A stretch of DNA of 64,000 nucleotides, taken from positions 295,210-359,209 of the forward strand of contig CALUIK010000002.1 of the NCBI GenBank assembly GCA_944320685.1. The letters are read 5' to 3'. This document shows positions 10,124 to 18,623 of the stretch, one piece after another (position 1 is the first letter of the stretch; each line of letters begins with the position of its first letter). Both the position numbers and the translations under genes were made by a program. The DNA is from an uncultured Alistipes sp. GTDB taxonomy: Bacteria > Bacteroidota > Bacteroidia > Bacteroidales > Rikenellaceae. Under the pieces are notes generated by a model that saw nothing but the letters and a program-made list of their open reading frames with translations, searched no databases and had not been told where the DNA came from.

Positions 10124-10155
10124 CAAAATTAATATTTCTTATTAATAAACGCAAA
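10124..10155 (-). promoter_or_regulatory. Promoter of the left RND efflux operon
   Basis: On the reverse strand a TTTG -33 box (10155-10152) and a TAATTTTG -7 box (10131-10124) are separated by 20 bases, matching the Bacteroidetes sigma-ABfr consensus. Transcription would start near 10117, leaving a leader of about 50 nt. Confidence 0.7.
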
Positions 10156-10202
10156 TGTGTAGACGGATGGATGAAATGTGGTGTCGAACGTCGTGTCGGT
10201 GA

Positions 10203-10233
10203 TTGGAAATTTGCATGCAAAAGATTAACTTTG
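10203..10233 (+). promoter_or_regulatory. Promoter of the sensor kinase / LytTR operon
   Basis: The + strand has a TTG -33 element at 10203-10205 and an exact -7 box TAACTTTG at 10226-10233, spaced 20 bases. This predicts a leader of about 120 nt before the kinase ATG. The leader contains a perfect 8-bp hairpin (TTGCGGGC at 10300-10307 with GCCCGCAA at 10318-10325) of unknown role. Confidence 0.6.
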
Positions 10234-10362
10234 TCAAGCCGTCCGAAGTCGAGCCGCCGACGGCGGGACTGTCGGGCGAACGGGGTGTCATGCCGCAAAT
10301 TGCGGGCTTCTACGAACGCCCGCAACGACGAACGGAGCAACAAGTATCTCTTACCTAAAGAT

Positions 10363-11370
10363 ATGAGGCCTACCAAAATAGCCGTATGCATTGACCTGCT
10401 TTTCTGCTTGGTCATATTGCCGTTCATCATCATGATGATGCCCGTTGACAAGTGGTATGTGCACAATACGTGGTTTTTGATAACCTTCGTATCGTACCTT
10501 TACCTGCTTTATTTCATATACCGCAAATCGAATATCCCGTCGCTGGTAATGCGGCGGCGGTACGGTACCGTTGTGATGATCGTGGCGGCGATGTTGCTGC
10601 TTACTGTACTTGTGGGCGATTTTCCGCAGTCCGAGGATACTAACCGCACATCGTTTCTCGATCTGGCGGTGCGCCAGCGCATACGTCGGCAGACGGTGTG
10701 GTTCTTTTTCTTGATCGTCACGGGTTTCAGCCTCTCTATCGAGCTGACGATAGAACTTTTCCGGCAAATAATCTCCAAACAGGAGATCGAGGCGGAGAAG
10801 AACAAGGCCGAATTGGCGCTCTACAAGGCACAGATCAATCCACATTTTCTGTTCAACACCCTGAATGCTATCTACGGATTGGTAATAACGAAGTCGGAAA
10901 AGACCGAATCGGCGCTCATGAAGTTCTCGAACATATTGCGCTATATGTACGCCCATACCAACTCGCTTACTATACCGGTCAGCAGCGAGATCGATTATAT
11001 ACGCCAATATGTCGACCTGCAGTCGATGCGCCTGAACCACCATACGAGGGTCGAGTTCGAGGTGCATGCCGAGGAGCGCGATGTGCAGATCCCGCCGATG
11101 ATACTCATCACCTTCGTCGAAAACGCCTTCAAGTACGGTTCCTCGTCGGATGAAGATTGCCTTATCGTGATACGCATCGACGTCAAGGATGGCGTGCTGT
11201 GTTTCGAGACCGAAAACGACGTGATGAAGACGCCGCCGCCGAACGAACCGGCCATAGGCATTGAGAACTGCCGCAAGCGTCTCGAAATGTTATATCCCGG
11301 CAGATTCACCCTTGAGATAACGGAACGCAACCGTAAATTCAGAACAAGACTTACAATCCGATTACGATGA
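10363..11370 (+). CDS. LytS/YehU-type sensor histidine kinase
   Basis: This 335-residue inner-membrane kinase has four N-terminal transmembrane helices (roughly residues 5-150) and no extracytoplasmic sensor domain. A His_kinase domain follows, with the phosphoacceptor motif QINPHFLFNTLN and a C-terminal HATPase region (ITFVENAFKYG as N box). The start MRPTKIAV was chosen over an upstream extension lacking homology. The stop overlaps the start of the response regulator by four bases, so the two are translationally coupled. The divergent neighbour is the RND efflux operon, which this pair may regulate; the signal is unknown. Confidence 0.92.
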   Translation: MRPTKIAVCIDLLFCLVILPFIIMMMPVDKWYVHNTWFLITFVSYLYLLYFIYRKSNIPSLVMRRRYGTVVMIVAAMLLLTVLVGDFPQSEDTNRTSFLDLAVRQRIRRQTVWFFFLIVTGFSLSIELTIELFRQIISKQEIEAEKNKAELALYKAQINPHFLFNTLNAIYGLVITKSEKTESALMKFSNILRYMYAHTNSLTIPVSSEIDYIRQYVDLQSMRLNHHTRVEFEVHAEERDVQIPPMILITFVENAFKYGSSSDEDCLIVIRIDVKDGVLCFETENDVMKTPPPNEPAIGIENCRKRLEMLYPGRFTLEITERNRKFRTRLTIRLR

Positions 11371-12074
11371 AGATGGATAGGATATCGTGTATAGCCGTTG
11401 ACGACGAGCCGCTGGCGCTGATGGTGATAAGCCGTTTTTGCGAGCGGAGGGGCGATATAGACCTTGTGACGTTCAACGAACCTCGCATAGGCCTGGATGA
11501 GATCATGCGCCGCAAGCCGGATCTGGTATTGCTCGACATAGAAATGAACAGCATCAGCGGGTTGGATATGGCCGGTTCGCTGCCGCGCGAGTGTTGCTTC
11601 ATCTTCACTACGGCGCATGCGCAGTATGCCATCAACGGATTCGATATGGATGCTGTCGATTTCCTTCACAAACCCTTTGCGTACGAACGCTTCGAGCAGG
11701 CGATCGAAAAGGCCCGCCGGCGCATCCATGCCCGCAGGACTATAAAGACGGATAATCTGGTCGTCAAGCAGGAATACAACAATATCTCGATCCCCATGGA
11801 CGATATACTCTATGTCGAAGCCATGGGCAATTATGTCAAGATACTGCGCCGTTCGGGCGGTTATGTGCTCTCACGCACGGGCATACAAGCCCTGTCGGGA
11901 CAGCTGCCGGCAGGCCGTTTCCTGCGCGTGCACCGTTCGTACATCATTCCGTTGCGCGGTGTCGAGTACTTCTCAAAACGCGAAGTCAAGATTGCAGGGC
12001 GTGCCGTTCCCGTACCGATAGGCAGGCGCTATGCCGATACGGCATACGATGTACTCTCAAACCATGAAAGGTGA
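11367..12074 (+). CDS. LytTR-family response regulator
   Basis: This 235-residue cytoplasmic response regulator has a receiver domain in residues 1-120 (acidic pocket VDDEP, phosphoacceptor in LVLLDIEMN, conserved lysine in FLHKPFAY). A LytTR DNA-binding domain follows in residues 140-235 (EAMGNYVKILRRSGGYVLS, RVHRSYII). It is coupled by an ATGA overlap to the LytS-type kinase. In Bacteroidetes such pairs commonly control transport or stress genes nearby. The divergent efflux operon is the obvious candidate target, but no LytTR binding repeats could be identified with confidence. Confidence 0.93.
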   Translation: MKMDRISCIAVDDEPLALMVISRFCERRGDIDLVTFNEPRIGLDEIMRRKPDLVLLDIEMNSISGLDMAGSLPRECCFIFTTAHAQYAINGFDMDAVDFLHKPFAYERFEQAIEKARRRIHARRTIKTDNLVVKQEYNNISIPMDDILYVEAMGNYVKILRRSGGYVLSRTGIQALSGQLPAGRFLRVHRSYIIPLRGVEYFSKREVKIAGRAVPVPIGRRYADTAYDVLSNHER

Positions 12075-12306
12075 TACGCTGCGCTTGTGGTCGAGTGTAT
12101 ATCGGAATGATTGTAATTTTTTTTATAAATTGTGAATATCGTAAGGTTATTTTACCTATTTTTACGGGCTGGCACACCAGCGCAGGCAATGCGGCCAGCA
12201 CGAGAGCTCCCGATGTGTCCATGTTCTCGAAAGTCCATATGCAGGCAGAAAAGCAGTCGTGGCGGCAATATAGATTGGAATAGATAAACAGTCGTAAATA
12301 TTATAT

Positions 12307-15300
12307 ATGGCAGATTACAGAATGGGCCTCGATATCGGATCGACCACCGTCAAGGCTGTTGTACTCGACGAGTCGGGCCGTATGTGTTATTCGAAATACG
12401 AACGCCACAATGCCCGTGTGCCGCAGACGCTCGCAGAAGTATTCGGCGAGATAGGGGAGCGCTTGAAGGATGGGCGCTTCTCGCTGACGGTTACGGGGTC
12501 TGTCGGACTCGGTGTCGCCGAGCGCAGCAAAATAGATTTCATCCAGGAGGTGGTAGCCTCGACGGCCTATGTCAGGCGTTACCATCCCTCGACGGCCACC
12601 GTCATCGATATAGGCGGCGAGGACGCCAAGGTCGTATTCATCAACGATGGCGGCGCACCCGACATGCGCATGAACGGCAACTGTGCCGGCGGTACGGGGG
12701 CCTTTATCGACCAGATGGCCGTATTGCTTAACACTACGCCCGAAGGGCTCGATGAACTGGCCCGCAATTCATCGCACATTTATCCCATAGCGTCGCGATG
12801 CGGCGTTTTCGCCAAGACCGACATCCAGAACCTCGTCGCCAAGAATGCCACACGTGAAGATATTGCGGCGTCGATATTCCATGCCGTCGCCGTGCAGACT
12901 GTGGTTACGCTCTCGCATGGCTGCGACATCCGCACACCTGTTCTCTTCTGCGGCGGGCCATTGGCCTTCCTGCCGTCGCTGCGCAAGGCGTTCGTAGATT
13001 ACCTCCATCTTTCGGAAGAGGAGGTAGTCATGCCGTCCGACGCCCAACTGCTGCCGGCATGGGGCGCAGCCATCATGGCCCGCAGTGAGCGCCGCCTGAC
13101 AGCACGTGAATGGAACGATCTCATTGCAGGGGATGCTCCGAACGGCATGCGTTCGTACGACTCCCTGCAGCCTATCTTCGGCAGTGACGGGGAGCTCGCC
13201 TCGTGGCGCGAAGCCAAGAACAGCCACCTGATGGTACCGGCGCCGCTGCATGCAGGACGCATGGAGATGCTGCTGGGCATAGATTCGGGTTCTACGACCA
13301 CGAAGATCGTCGCCATCGACAGGGACAAGCACCTCCTCTTCTCGTATTACACCCCCAACGACGGCAATCCGATCGCAGCCGTCGAACGCGGGTTGCGCCG
13401 GCTTGCCGAAGAGTGCGCCGCGGCGGGTACGGACCCTGTCGTGTGCGGCGGGTGTTCGACCGGTTACGGCGAGGACCTTATAAAGGCCGCATTCCGCCTC
13501 GACTACGGTATAATAGAGACCATAGCCCATTATATCGCTGCGCGGGAGATCACGCCCGACGTGTCGTTCATACTCGACATCGGAGGGCAGGACATCAAGG
13601 CGATTTTTGTCGATCGCGGCGTGCTGACCCGTATGGAGATCAACGAAGCCTGCTCGTCAGGGTGCGGATCCTTCATCGAGACTTTCGCCAAGAGCCTCGG
13701 ATATTCTGTCGCGGATTTCGCGGCTTTGGCCTGTACGGCAGAGTTCCCGTGCGATCTGGGGACGCGCTGTACGGTATTCATGAACTCGAAGGTCAAGCAG
13801 GTGTTGCGCGAGGGCGCGTCGATAGCCGATATTGCGGCCGGTTTGTCGTATTCGGTGGTCAAGAACTGCCTTTACAAGGTGCTGAAATTCCGCAGCGCGG
13901 ACGAACTCGGCGAGCGTGTCGTGGTACAAGGCGGTACGATGCGCAACGATGCCGTCGTAAGGGCGTTCGAGCGCCTTACGGAAAGGGAGGTGTTCCGCAG
14001 CGAGCGTCCGGAACTGATGGGCGCATTCGGTTGTGCACTCTATGCGCGCGATAGGGCTGTGACGGGTGTTGCGCTGGACGAAATCCTCGAGGCGGCCTCG
14101 TATACGTCGCGTACGATGCAGTGCCACGGTTGCGAAAACGGATGTATGGTGACACGTTACCGTTTCGCAAACGGCAACGACTATTTCTCGGGAAACAAAT
14201 GCGAGCGCCACTTCTCGAATCGCGGCGACAGTGACCTCCAAGGACGCAACGCCTATGCCGAGAAACTGCATCTGCTGTTCGACCGTCCCGAATGCCGCGA
14301 CGGCCGCCTGACGGTAGGTATTCCGCGTTGTCTGAATCTTTACGAGGAGTACCCCTTCTGGCATACGTTGCTATATAACTGCGGCATAAGGGTCGTGCTG
14401 TCGGAAGCGTCGAACATGGCCTCATACGAAAACAACGTGCGCAAGGTCATGTCGGACAATATATGTTTCCCCGCAAAACTTGTCCACAGCCACATAGCGG
14501 CACTTGCTGAGCGTGGTGTCGACCGCATACTCATGCCGTATGTCATATACGAACGGATGGAGGACAACAGGGCTGTGAACAGTTATAACTGCCCGATCGT
14601 GTCGGGGTATTCGGATGTCGTGCGCAGCGTGGAAAACCTGTCCGTGCCGCTCGATACGCCGACTGTGTCGTTCCGCTCGGAACGATTGCTGCGGCGGCAG
14701 TGTGTCGAATATCTCCGGACGCTGGGCGTCGACCGTGTTACGGCCCTTAGGGCGTTTCGCCTTGCCTTGGCGGAATACCATGCCTTCTCATGCAAGATAA
14801 AGGCTGTGGACGAAGAGATCGTATCGCGCAGCCATGAGGCGGGCCGCTTGACGATCATCCTCGCGGGCCGCCCGTACCATGCCGATCCGCTCATACAGCA
14901 CAAGTTGTCGGATATGATCGCCTCGATGGGCGTAGATGTCATTACGGACGATATAGTGCGCGGCGAGCAGATTGACACGGTCGACACGCACTTCGTATCG
15001 CAATGGGCCTATCCCAACCGCATCCTCCGTGCGGCGGAGTGGTGCGTACGGCAAGGCAGCGATGTGCAGCTGGTGCAGATGACATCGTTCGGCTGCGGTC
15101 CCGATGCGCTGCTTACGGACGAGGTGCGGGATCTGCTGGGCCGCTACGGCAAGAGTTTTGCCCTGCTCAAGATCGATGACGTGAGCAATATCGGGTCTTT
15201 GAAATTGCGTGTGCGCTCGCTTATCGAGAGCCTCAAACTGGGCCATTGCCGCCGTACGGAGACACGGCCGTTCGTTACGACTCCCGTATTCGACGAGAAG

Positions 15301-16536
15301 GACCGGCACCGCAAAATCCTCATACCGTTCTTCACGCCCTTCATTTCGCCGCTTATCCCGCATATCGTGGCACGCGCGGGCTACGACGTGGAGAGCCTGC
15401 CCGCCAGCTCGGCGTATACGGCCGAAATGGGGCTCAAGTATGCCAATAATGAGATATGCTATCCGGCTACGCTTATCGTTGGCGATATGATTGCCGCATT
15501 GCAGTCGGGACGGTACGACGTTTCGCATACGGCCGTGGCCATATCGCAGACGGGAGGCCAGTGCCGCGCCAGCAATTACATATCGCTCATAAAAAAGGCT
15601 CTTGTGGAGGCCGGTTTCGCGGATGTCCCCGTCATATCGGTGTCGCCAGGCAGCGGCCTTAAGAATGCACAGCCCGGATTCAGGATTCCGTGGCGGAAAC
15701 TGTTGCGTTCGGCTGTCGGGGCGGTAATATTTACAGACTGCCTCGCACGGCTGTACTATCCCGCCGCTGTACGTGAAACGGAAGCGGGAAGCGCTGCGGC
15801 CCTGCGCGACAAATATATGGATGAGGCAGTCAAGATCATACGCGATCGGTCGGAAGGACGGCAGATCGCCTCGTTCCGCGACCTTCTGTCATGTGCTGCC
15901 GAGGAGTTCTCACGAATCGTACCCACAGGCGTCGACCGCCCGAAGGTGGGTATCGTGGGAGAGATATACCTCAAATTCAACCCGTTTGCGCAGAAGGGAC
16001 TGACCGAATGGCTCGTAGAGCAGAAAATCGAGGTCGTGTCGCCCGTTCTGGCAGATTTCTTCATGCAGGGATTCGTGAACCGCGACGTGAAACTGCGCAC
16101 CGGCCTTGAGAAGTCCCGCATACCCGATTGGCTTATGCGGAGGGTATTTGCATGGATGCAGGGCATTATCGACAGCTATAACGCTGCGGCGTCGCGCTTC
16201 GAGTATTTCCGGCCATTGGGCAATATCTATCACGAGGCGGCTGCCGCATCGAAGATCATATCACTCAACGCCCGTTTCGGCGAGGGGTGGCTGCTGCCAG
16301 GGGAGATAGCCACCTTCGCCATGGACGGCGTGAACAATGTCGTGAGCCTGCAGCCGTTCGGATGTATCGCCAACCACATTGTTGCGAAGGGTGTAGAGAA
16401 ACGCATCAAGACCCTGTATCCGCAGATGAATCTGCTGTCGCTCGATTTCGACGGCAGCGTGAGCGATGTGAACATTACTAACCGCCTGCTGCTGTTTATC
16501 TATAACCTGAAGAAAGGTGAGCGGCAAGGAAAATGA
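12307..16536 (+). CDS. Giant BadF/BadG-type acyl-CoA dehydratase activase fused to DUF2229
   Basis: This 1409-residue protein begins with two consecutive ASKHA ATPase modules (LDIGSTTVKAV near residue 8 and LGIDSGSTTTKIV near residue 323) of the 2-hydroxyacyl-CoA dehydratase activator type. Each is followed by cysteine-containing motifs (NGNCAGGTGAF; NEACSSGCGSF) that ligate a bridging [4Fe-4S] cluster in the family. The C-terminal half matches the DUF2229 / CoA-substrate-specific region common in Bacteroidetes. Such activators perform ATP-driven electron transfer to a dehydratase or radical-type partner. No dehydratase subunit genes lie nearby, so the partner is unknown. It is monocistronic. 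Confidence 0.9.
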   Translation: MADYRMGLDIGSTTVKAVVLDESGRMCYSKYERHNARVPQTLAEVFGEIGERLKDGRFSLTVTGSVGLGVAERSKIDFIQEVVASTAYVRRYHPSTATVIDIGGEDAKVVFINDGGAPDMRMNGNCAGGTGAFIDQMAVLLNTTPEGLDELARNSSHIYPIASRCGVFAKTDIQNLVAKNATREDIAASIFHAVAVQTVVTLSHGCDIRTPVLFCGGPLAFLPSLRKAFVDYLHLSEEEVVMPSDAQLLPAWGAAIMARSERRLTAREWNDLIAGDAPNGMRSYDSLQPIFGSDGELASWREAKNSHLMVPAPLHAGRMEMLLGIDSGSTTTKIVAIDRDKHLLFSYYTPNDGNPIAAVERGLRRLAEECAAAGTDPVVCGGCSTGYGEDLIKAAFRLDYGIIETIAHYIAAREITPDVSFILDIGGQDIKAIFVDRGVLTRMEINEACSSGCGSFIETFAKSLGYSVADFAALACTAEFPCDLGTRCTVFMNSKVKQVLREGASIADIAAGLSYSVVKNCLYKVLKFRSADELGERVVVQGGTMRNDAVVRAFERLTEREVFRSERPELMGAFGCALYARDRAVTGVALDEILEAASYTSRTMQCHGCENGCMVTRYRFANGNDYFSGNKCERHFSNRGDSDLQGRNAYAEKLHLLFDRPECRDGRLTVGIPRCLNLYEEYPFWHTLLYNCGIRVVLSEASNMASYENNVRKVMSDNICFPAKLVHSHIAALAERGVDRILMPYVIYERMEDNRAVNSYNCPIVSGYSDVVRSVENLSVPLDTPTVSFRSERLLRRQCVEYLRTLGVDRVTALRAFRLALAEYHAFSCKIKAVDEEIVSRSHEAGRLTIILAGRPYHADPLIQHKLSDMIASMGVDVITDDIVRGEQIDTVDTHFVSQWAYPNRILRAAEWCVRQGSDVQLVQMTSFGCGPDALLTDEVRDLLGRYGKSFALLKIDDVSNIGSLKLRVRSLIESLKLGHCRRTETRPFVTTPVFDEKDRHRKILIPFFTPFISPLIPHIVARAGYDVESLPASSAYTAEMGLKYANNEICYPATLIVGDMIAALQSGRYDVSHTAVAISQTGGQCRASNYISLIKKALVEAGFADVPVISVSPGSGLKNAQPGFRIPWRKLLRSAVGAVIFTDCLARLYYPAAVRETEAGSAAALRDKYMDEAVKIIRDRSEGRQIASFRDLLSCAAEEFSRIVPTGVDRPKVGIVGEIYLKFNPFAQKGLTEWLVEQKIEVVSPVLADFFMQGFVNRDVKLRTGLEKSRIPDWLMRRVFAWMQGIIDSYNAAASRFEYFRPLGNIYHEAAAASKIISLNARFGEGWLLPGEIATFAMDGVNNVVSLQPFGCIANHIVAKGVEKRIKTLYPQMNLLSLDFDGSVSDVNITNRLLLFIYNLKKGERQGK

Positions 16537-16735
16537 CACTAACGGCAACCCGGGTGCGTATGCTGACGCCGGTTGGGGGGGGCTGTGGCCTGCATTAGTG
16601 ACGGGAAGAATTGAACAGGCTCTACGCTCGGCATCCAATCAAATGAAAATGCCTTTGGCATCGGTGCGGGTAAGGCAATCGCAGCAGCCCGATACGGAGA
16701 GGATGCAGTATACGGCGTAAAAAATGGCAATATAG

Positions 16736-16766
16736 TTTGTACATTGCGATTTTTGTATTACCTTTA
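16736..16766 (+). promoter_or_regulatory. Promoter of tRNA-Asp
   Basis: TTTG at 16736-16739 and TACCTTTA at 16759-16766, spaced 19 bases, form a -33/-7 promoter about 18 bases before the tRNA. Confidence 0.6.
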
Positions 16767-16784
16767 CACCCGCAAACCGAAAGA

Positions 16785-16858
16785 GGTGCGTTAGTTCAGC
16801 CGGTTAGAATACGTGCCTGTCACGCACGGGGTCAGGGGTTCGAGTCCCCTACGCACCG
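16785..16858 (+). tRNA. tRNA-Asp (anticodon GTC)
   Basis: A complete 74-nt cloverleaf can be folded. The acceptor stem pairs GGTGCGT with ACGCACC, followed by discriminator G. The anticodon stem pairs CGTGC with GCACG around the loop CTGTCAC (anticodon GTC at 16819-16821), and the T arm is AGGGG-TTCGAGT-CCCCT. CCA is not encoded, as is usual in Bacteroidetes. The prophage integrase lies 300 bases downstream, so the tRNA locus is the likely integration neighbourhood, although no duplicate of the tRNA 3' end was found at the right end of the element. Confidence 0.97.
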
Positions 16859-16866
16859 CAGAACGA

Positions 16867-16907
16867 GAAAACGAGATGGTTACAGCAACCGTCTCGTTTT
16901 CTTTTAT
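16867..16907 (+). terminator. Terminator of tRNA-Asp
   Basis: A 15-bp stem with one G-T pair (16867-16881 with 16887-16901) and a 5-nt loop is followed by CTTTTATTTA. Confidence 0.8.
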
Positions 16908-17020
16908 TTATCCACTATCAAGCGGAAAATCAAAACGTTGCACGGGTTCCGAATGACTGCTTGCGTCGCTCGACGCCGGGTTCTGGTTCCGTTCCCGGAG
17001 ACATTCCGGGACACCGAAAC

Positions 17021-17059
17021 GTAACCTGCGCGTAACCACGCTCCGACGTACGTGTAACC
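17021..17059 (+). repeat. Three GTAACC direct repeats upstream of the integrase gene (possible arm-type sites)
   Basis: GTAACC occurs at 17021, 17032 and 17054, spaced 11 and 22 bases, i.e. one and two helical turns on the same DNA face. Placement between the tRNA and the integrase start fits integrase arm-binding or factor-binding sites. A 7-bp inverted repeat CTGTTTG-N5-CAAACAG (17101-17119) follows. The role is inference. Confidence 0.4.
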
Positions 17060-17165
17060 TTGCACACGCTTGTCCCTACCATGTCCTTTATTGACTTTAC
17101 CTGTTTGTCAGTCAAACAGTTGCGCATGACTATTTTTGTACAACGGATAAAGTTAAGGTATCGTC

Positions 17166-18473
17166 ATGGAAAAGACAACGAAAAAGGTGCGGCCGAAGAG
17201 CGTCGCCGCACGACCGAAAAAAGAGGCAGCCGCTACACGCAAGAGCACCTTCGCCATCATCTTCGTGCTTCAGAAGGGCAAGGCCCGCGAGGACGGCACG
17301 GCACCCATCGTGGCTCGCATCACGGTCAATCACGAAATGGTGCACTTTGCCACGCGGATGTATATCCACCCCGACCGCTGGCTGCCGAAGGATTACCGCA
17401 CCGTGGGCAAGAGCCGCGAGGAGAAACAGATCAACGATGCGCTCGATGAACTGCGTGTGCTGATACGACGCCGCTACGACCAGATGCTGCGCGGAGAGGA
17501 GACCATCACGGCCGCGATGCTCAAAAACGCCATTACCGGACTCGACCAGAGCGCCTCTACGCTTCTGGGCGTCTGTGACCGCTTCATCGAGGATTATACC
17601 GACCTGCTGCGCACCAAACAGTGTTGTCGCGAGACCTACCTGCGCTATCTGTTTACGCGCAACCGTCTCGAAGATTTTTTGCGCAACCGCTACCGCATTC
17701 CGGACATTCCGGTCAAGGAGATTCAGCCCCGTTTTGCCGCGGAATTCGACCGCTGGCTGCGCATCACCTATCAGTTGACCAACAACTCGACGATGAAACT
17801 GATGCGGCAGTTGAAGACCATGCTGCGGGTCGGGCATCTGAACGGCTGGTCGAAGAACGACCCGCTGGCCGGTTACAAGATTCACTTCGAGAAGGTCGAC
17901 CGCGGCTATCTGACCGATGCCGAGTTGAGTCGTCTCGAGAGCAAGGTTTTCACTACCCGACGTCTGGAGGTCATCCGCGACCTGTTCCTCTTCAGTTGCT
18001 ACACCGGACTGGCCTACATCGACCTGAAGAATCTCTCCTCCGATATGCTTCAGCGCTGGCCCGACGGCAACCTGTGGATAGACACCAAACGGCAGAAAAC
18101 GAATATTCCGGTACATGTGCGGTTGCTGGAGACACCGCTGCGGCTTATCGAAAAGTACAAGGGTTCAGTCAAGGGGAAGAGCCGACTGCTCTTCCCTGTA
18201 CCGTCGAATCAGAAGGTAAACTCCTACCTGAAGGAGATTGCCGACCTCTGCGGTATCGACAAGGATCTGACATTCCACATGGCCCGCCACACGTTCGCCA
18301 CGACGGTGACGCTGGCCAATGGTGTACCCATCGAGACGGTTTCGAAGATGCTCGGTCACACGAACATTCAGACAACGCAGATCTATGCCCGAGTGATCGA
18401 CACGAAGATCAACAACGACATGGAGGCCCTGGCCCGTAAGCTGAACGCCCGTTCGATTATTCGACAGTTCTAA
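17166..18473 (+). CDS. int: Tyrosine recombinase integrase, Bacteroides conjugative-transposon type
   Basis: This 435-residue integrase has an arm-binding domain (about 28-110), a SAM-like core-binding domain (about 130-235) and a catalytic domain (about 245-425). Visible catalytic residues are the HMAR box (H371, R374), the histidine in LGHTN (H398) and the tyrosine nucleophile in QIYARV (Y407). Where most family members have the first arginine (TGLR), this one reads TGLAYIDL. The same loss is known for CTnDOT-like integrases of Bacteroidetes, so the enzyme is probably active. It lies just downstream of tRNA-Asp and would catalyse integration and excision of the element, probably with the excisionase-like protein at 55.1-55.4 kb and RteC. 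Confidence 0.93.
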   Translation: MEKTTKKVRPKSVAARPKKEAAATRKSTFAIIFVLQKGKAREDGTAPIVARITVNHEMVHFATRMYIHPDRWLPKDYRTVGKSREEKQINDALDELRVLIRRRYDQMLRGEETITAAMLKNAITGLDQSASTLLGVCDRFIEDYTDLLRTKQCCRETYLRYLFTRNRLEDFLRNRYRIPDIPVKEIQPRFAAEFDRWLRITYQLTNNSTMKLMRQLKTMLRVGHLNGWSKNDPLAGYKIHFEKVDRGYLTDAELSRLESKVFTTRRLEVIRDLFLFSCYTGLAYIDLKNLSSDMLQRWPDGNLWIDTKRQKTNIPVHVRLLETPLRLIEKYKGSVKGKSRLLFPVPSNQKVNSYLKEIADLCGIDKDLTFHMARHTFATTVTLANGVPIETVSKMLGHTNIQTTQIYARVIDTKINNDMEALARKLNARSIIRQF

Positions 18474-18578
18474 ATATATAACAATGTCCCGTCAAAGATG
18501 TAATCTAAATAGATATAAATTGATTGTTGTCCGATAATTTTGATATTCACCACATTTTCCCTATCTTGTTTATTGTAG

Positions 18579-18592
18579 GACAAATATTTGTC
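18579..18592. promoter_or_regulatory. 14-bp perfect palindrome upstream of the SH3 membrane lipoprotein
   Basis: GACAAATATTTGTC is a perfect palindrome 32 bases before the ATG at 18624. It includes a near-consensus -7 box (AATATTTG), so a repressor bound here would block transcription. The AT-rich gap 18474-18623 contains no gene. Confidence 0.45.
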
Positions 18593-18623
18593 TATTTTCT
18601 TCAAAGAATGCCAATAGATATTT

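Noticed and set aside
16615..16794. Coding-like open stretch without a start just before tRNA-Asp
   Set aside because: It has no start codon, runs into the tRNA and shows no family; the translation could be a decayed gene end but is too weak to annotate.
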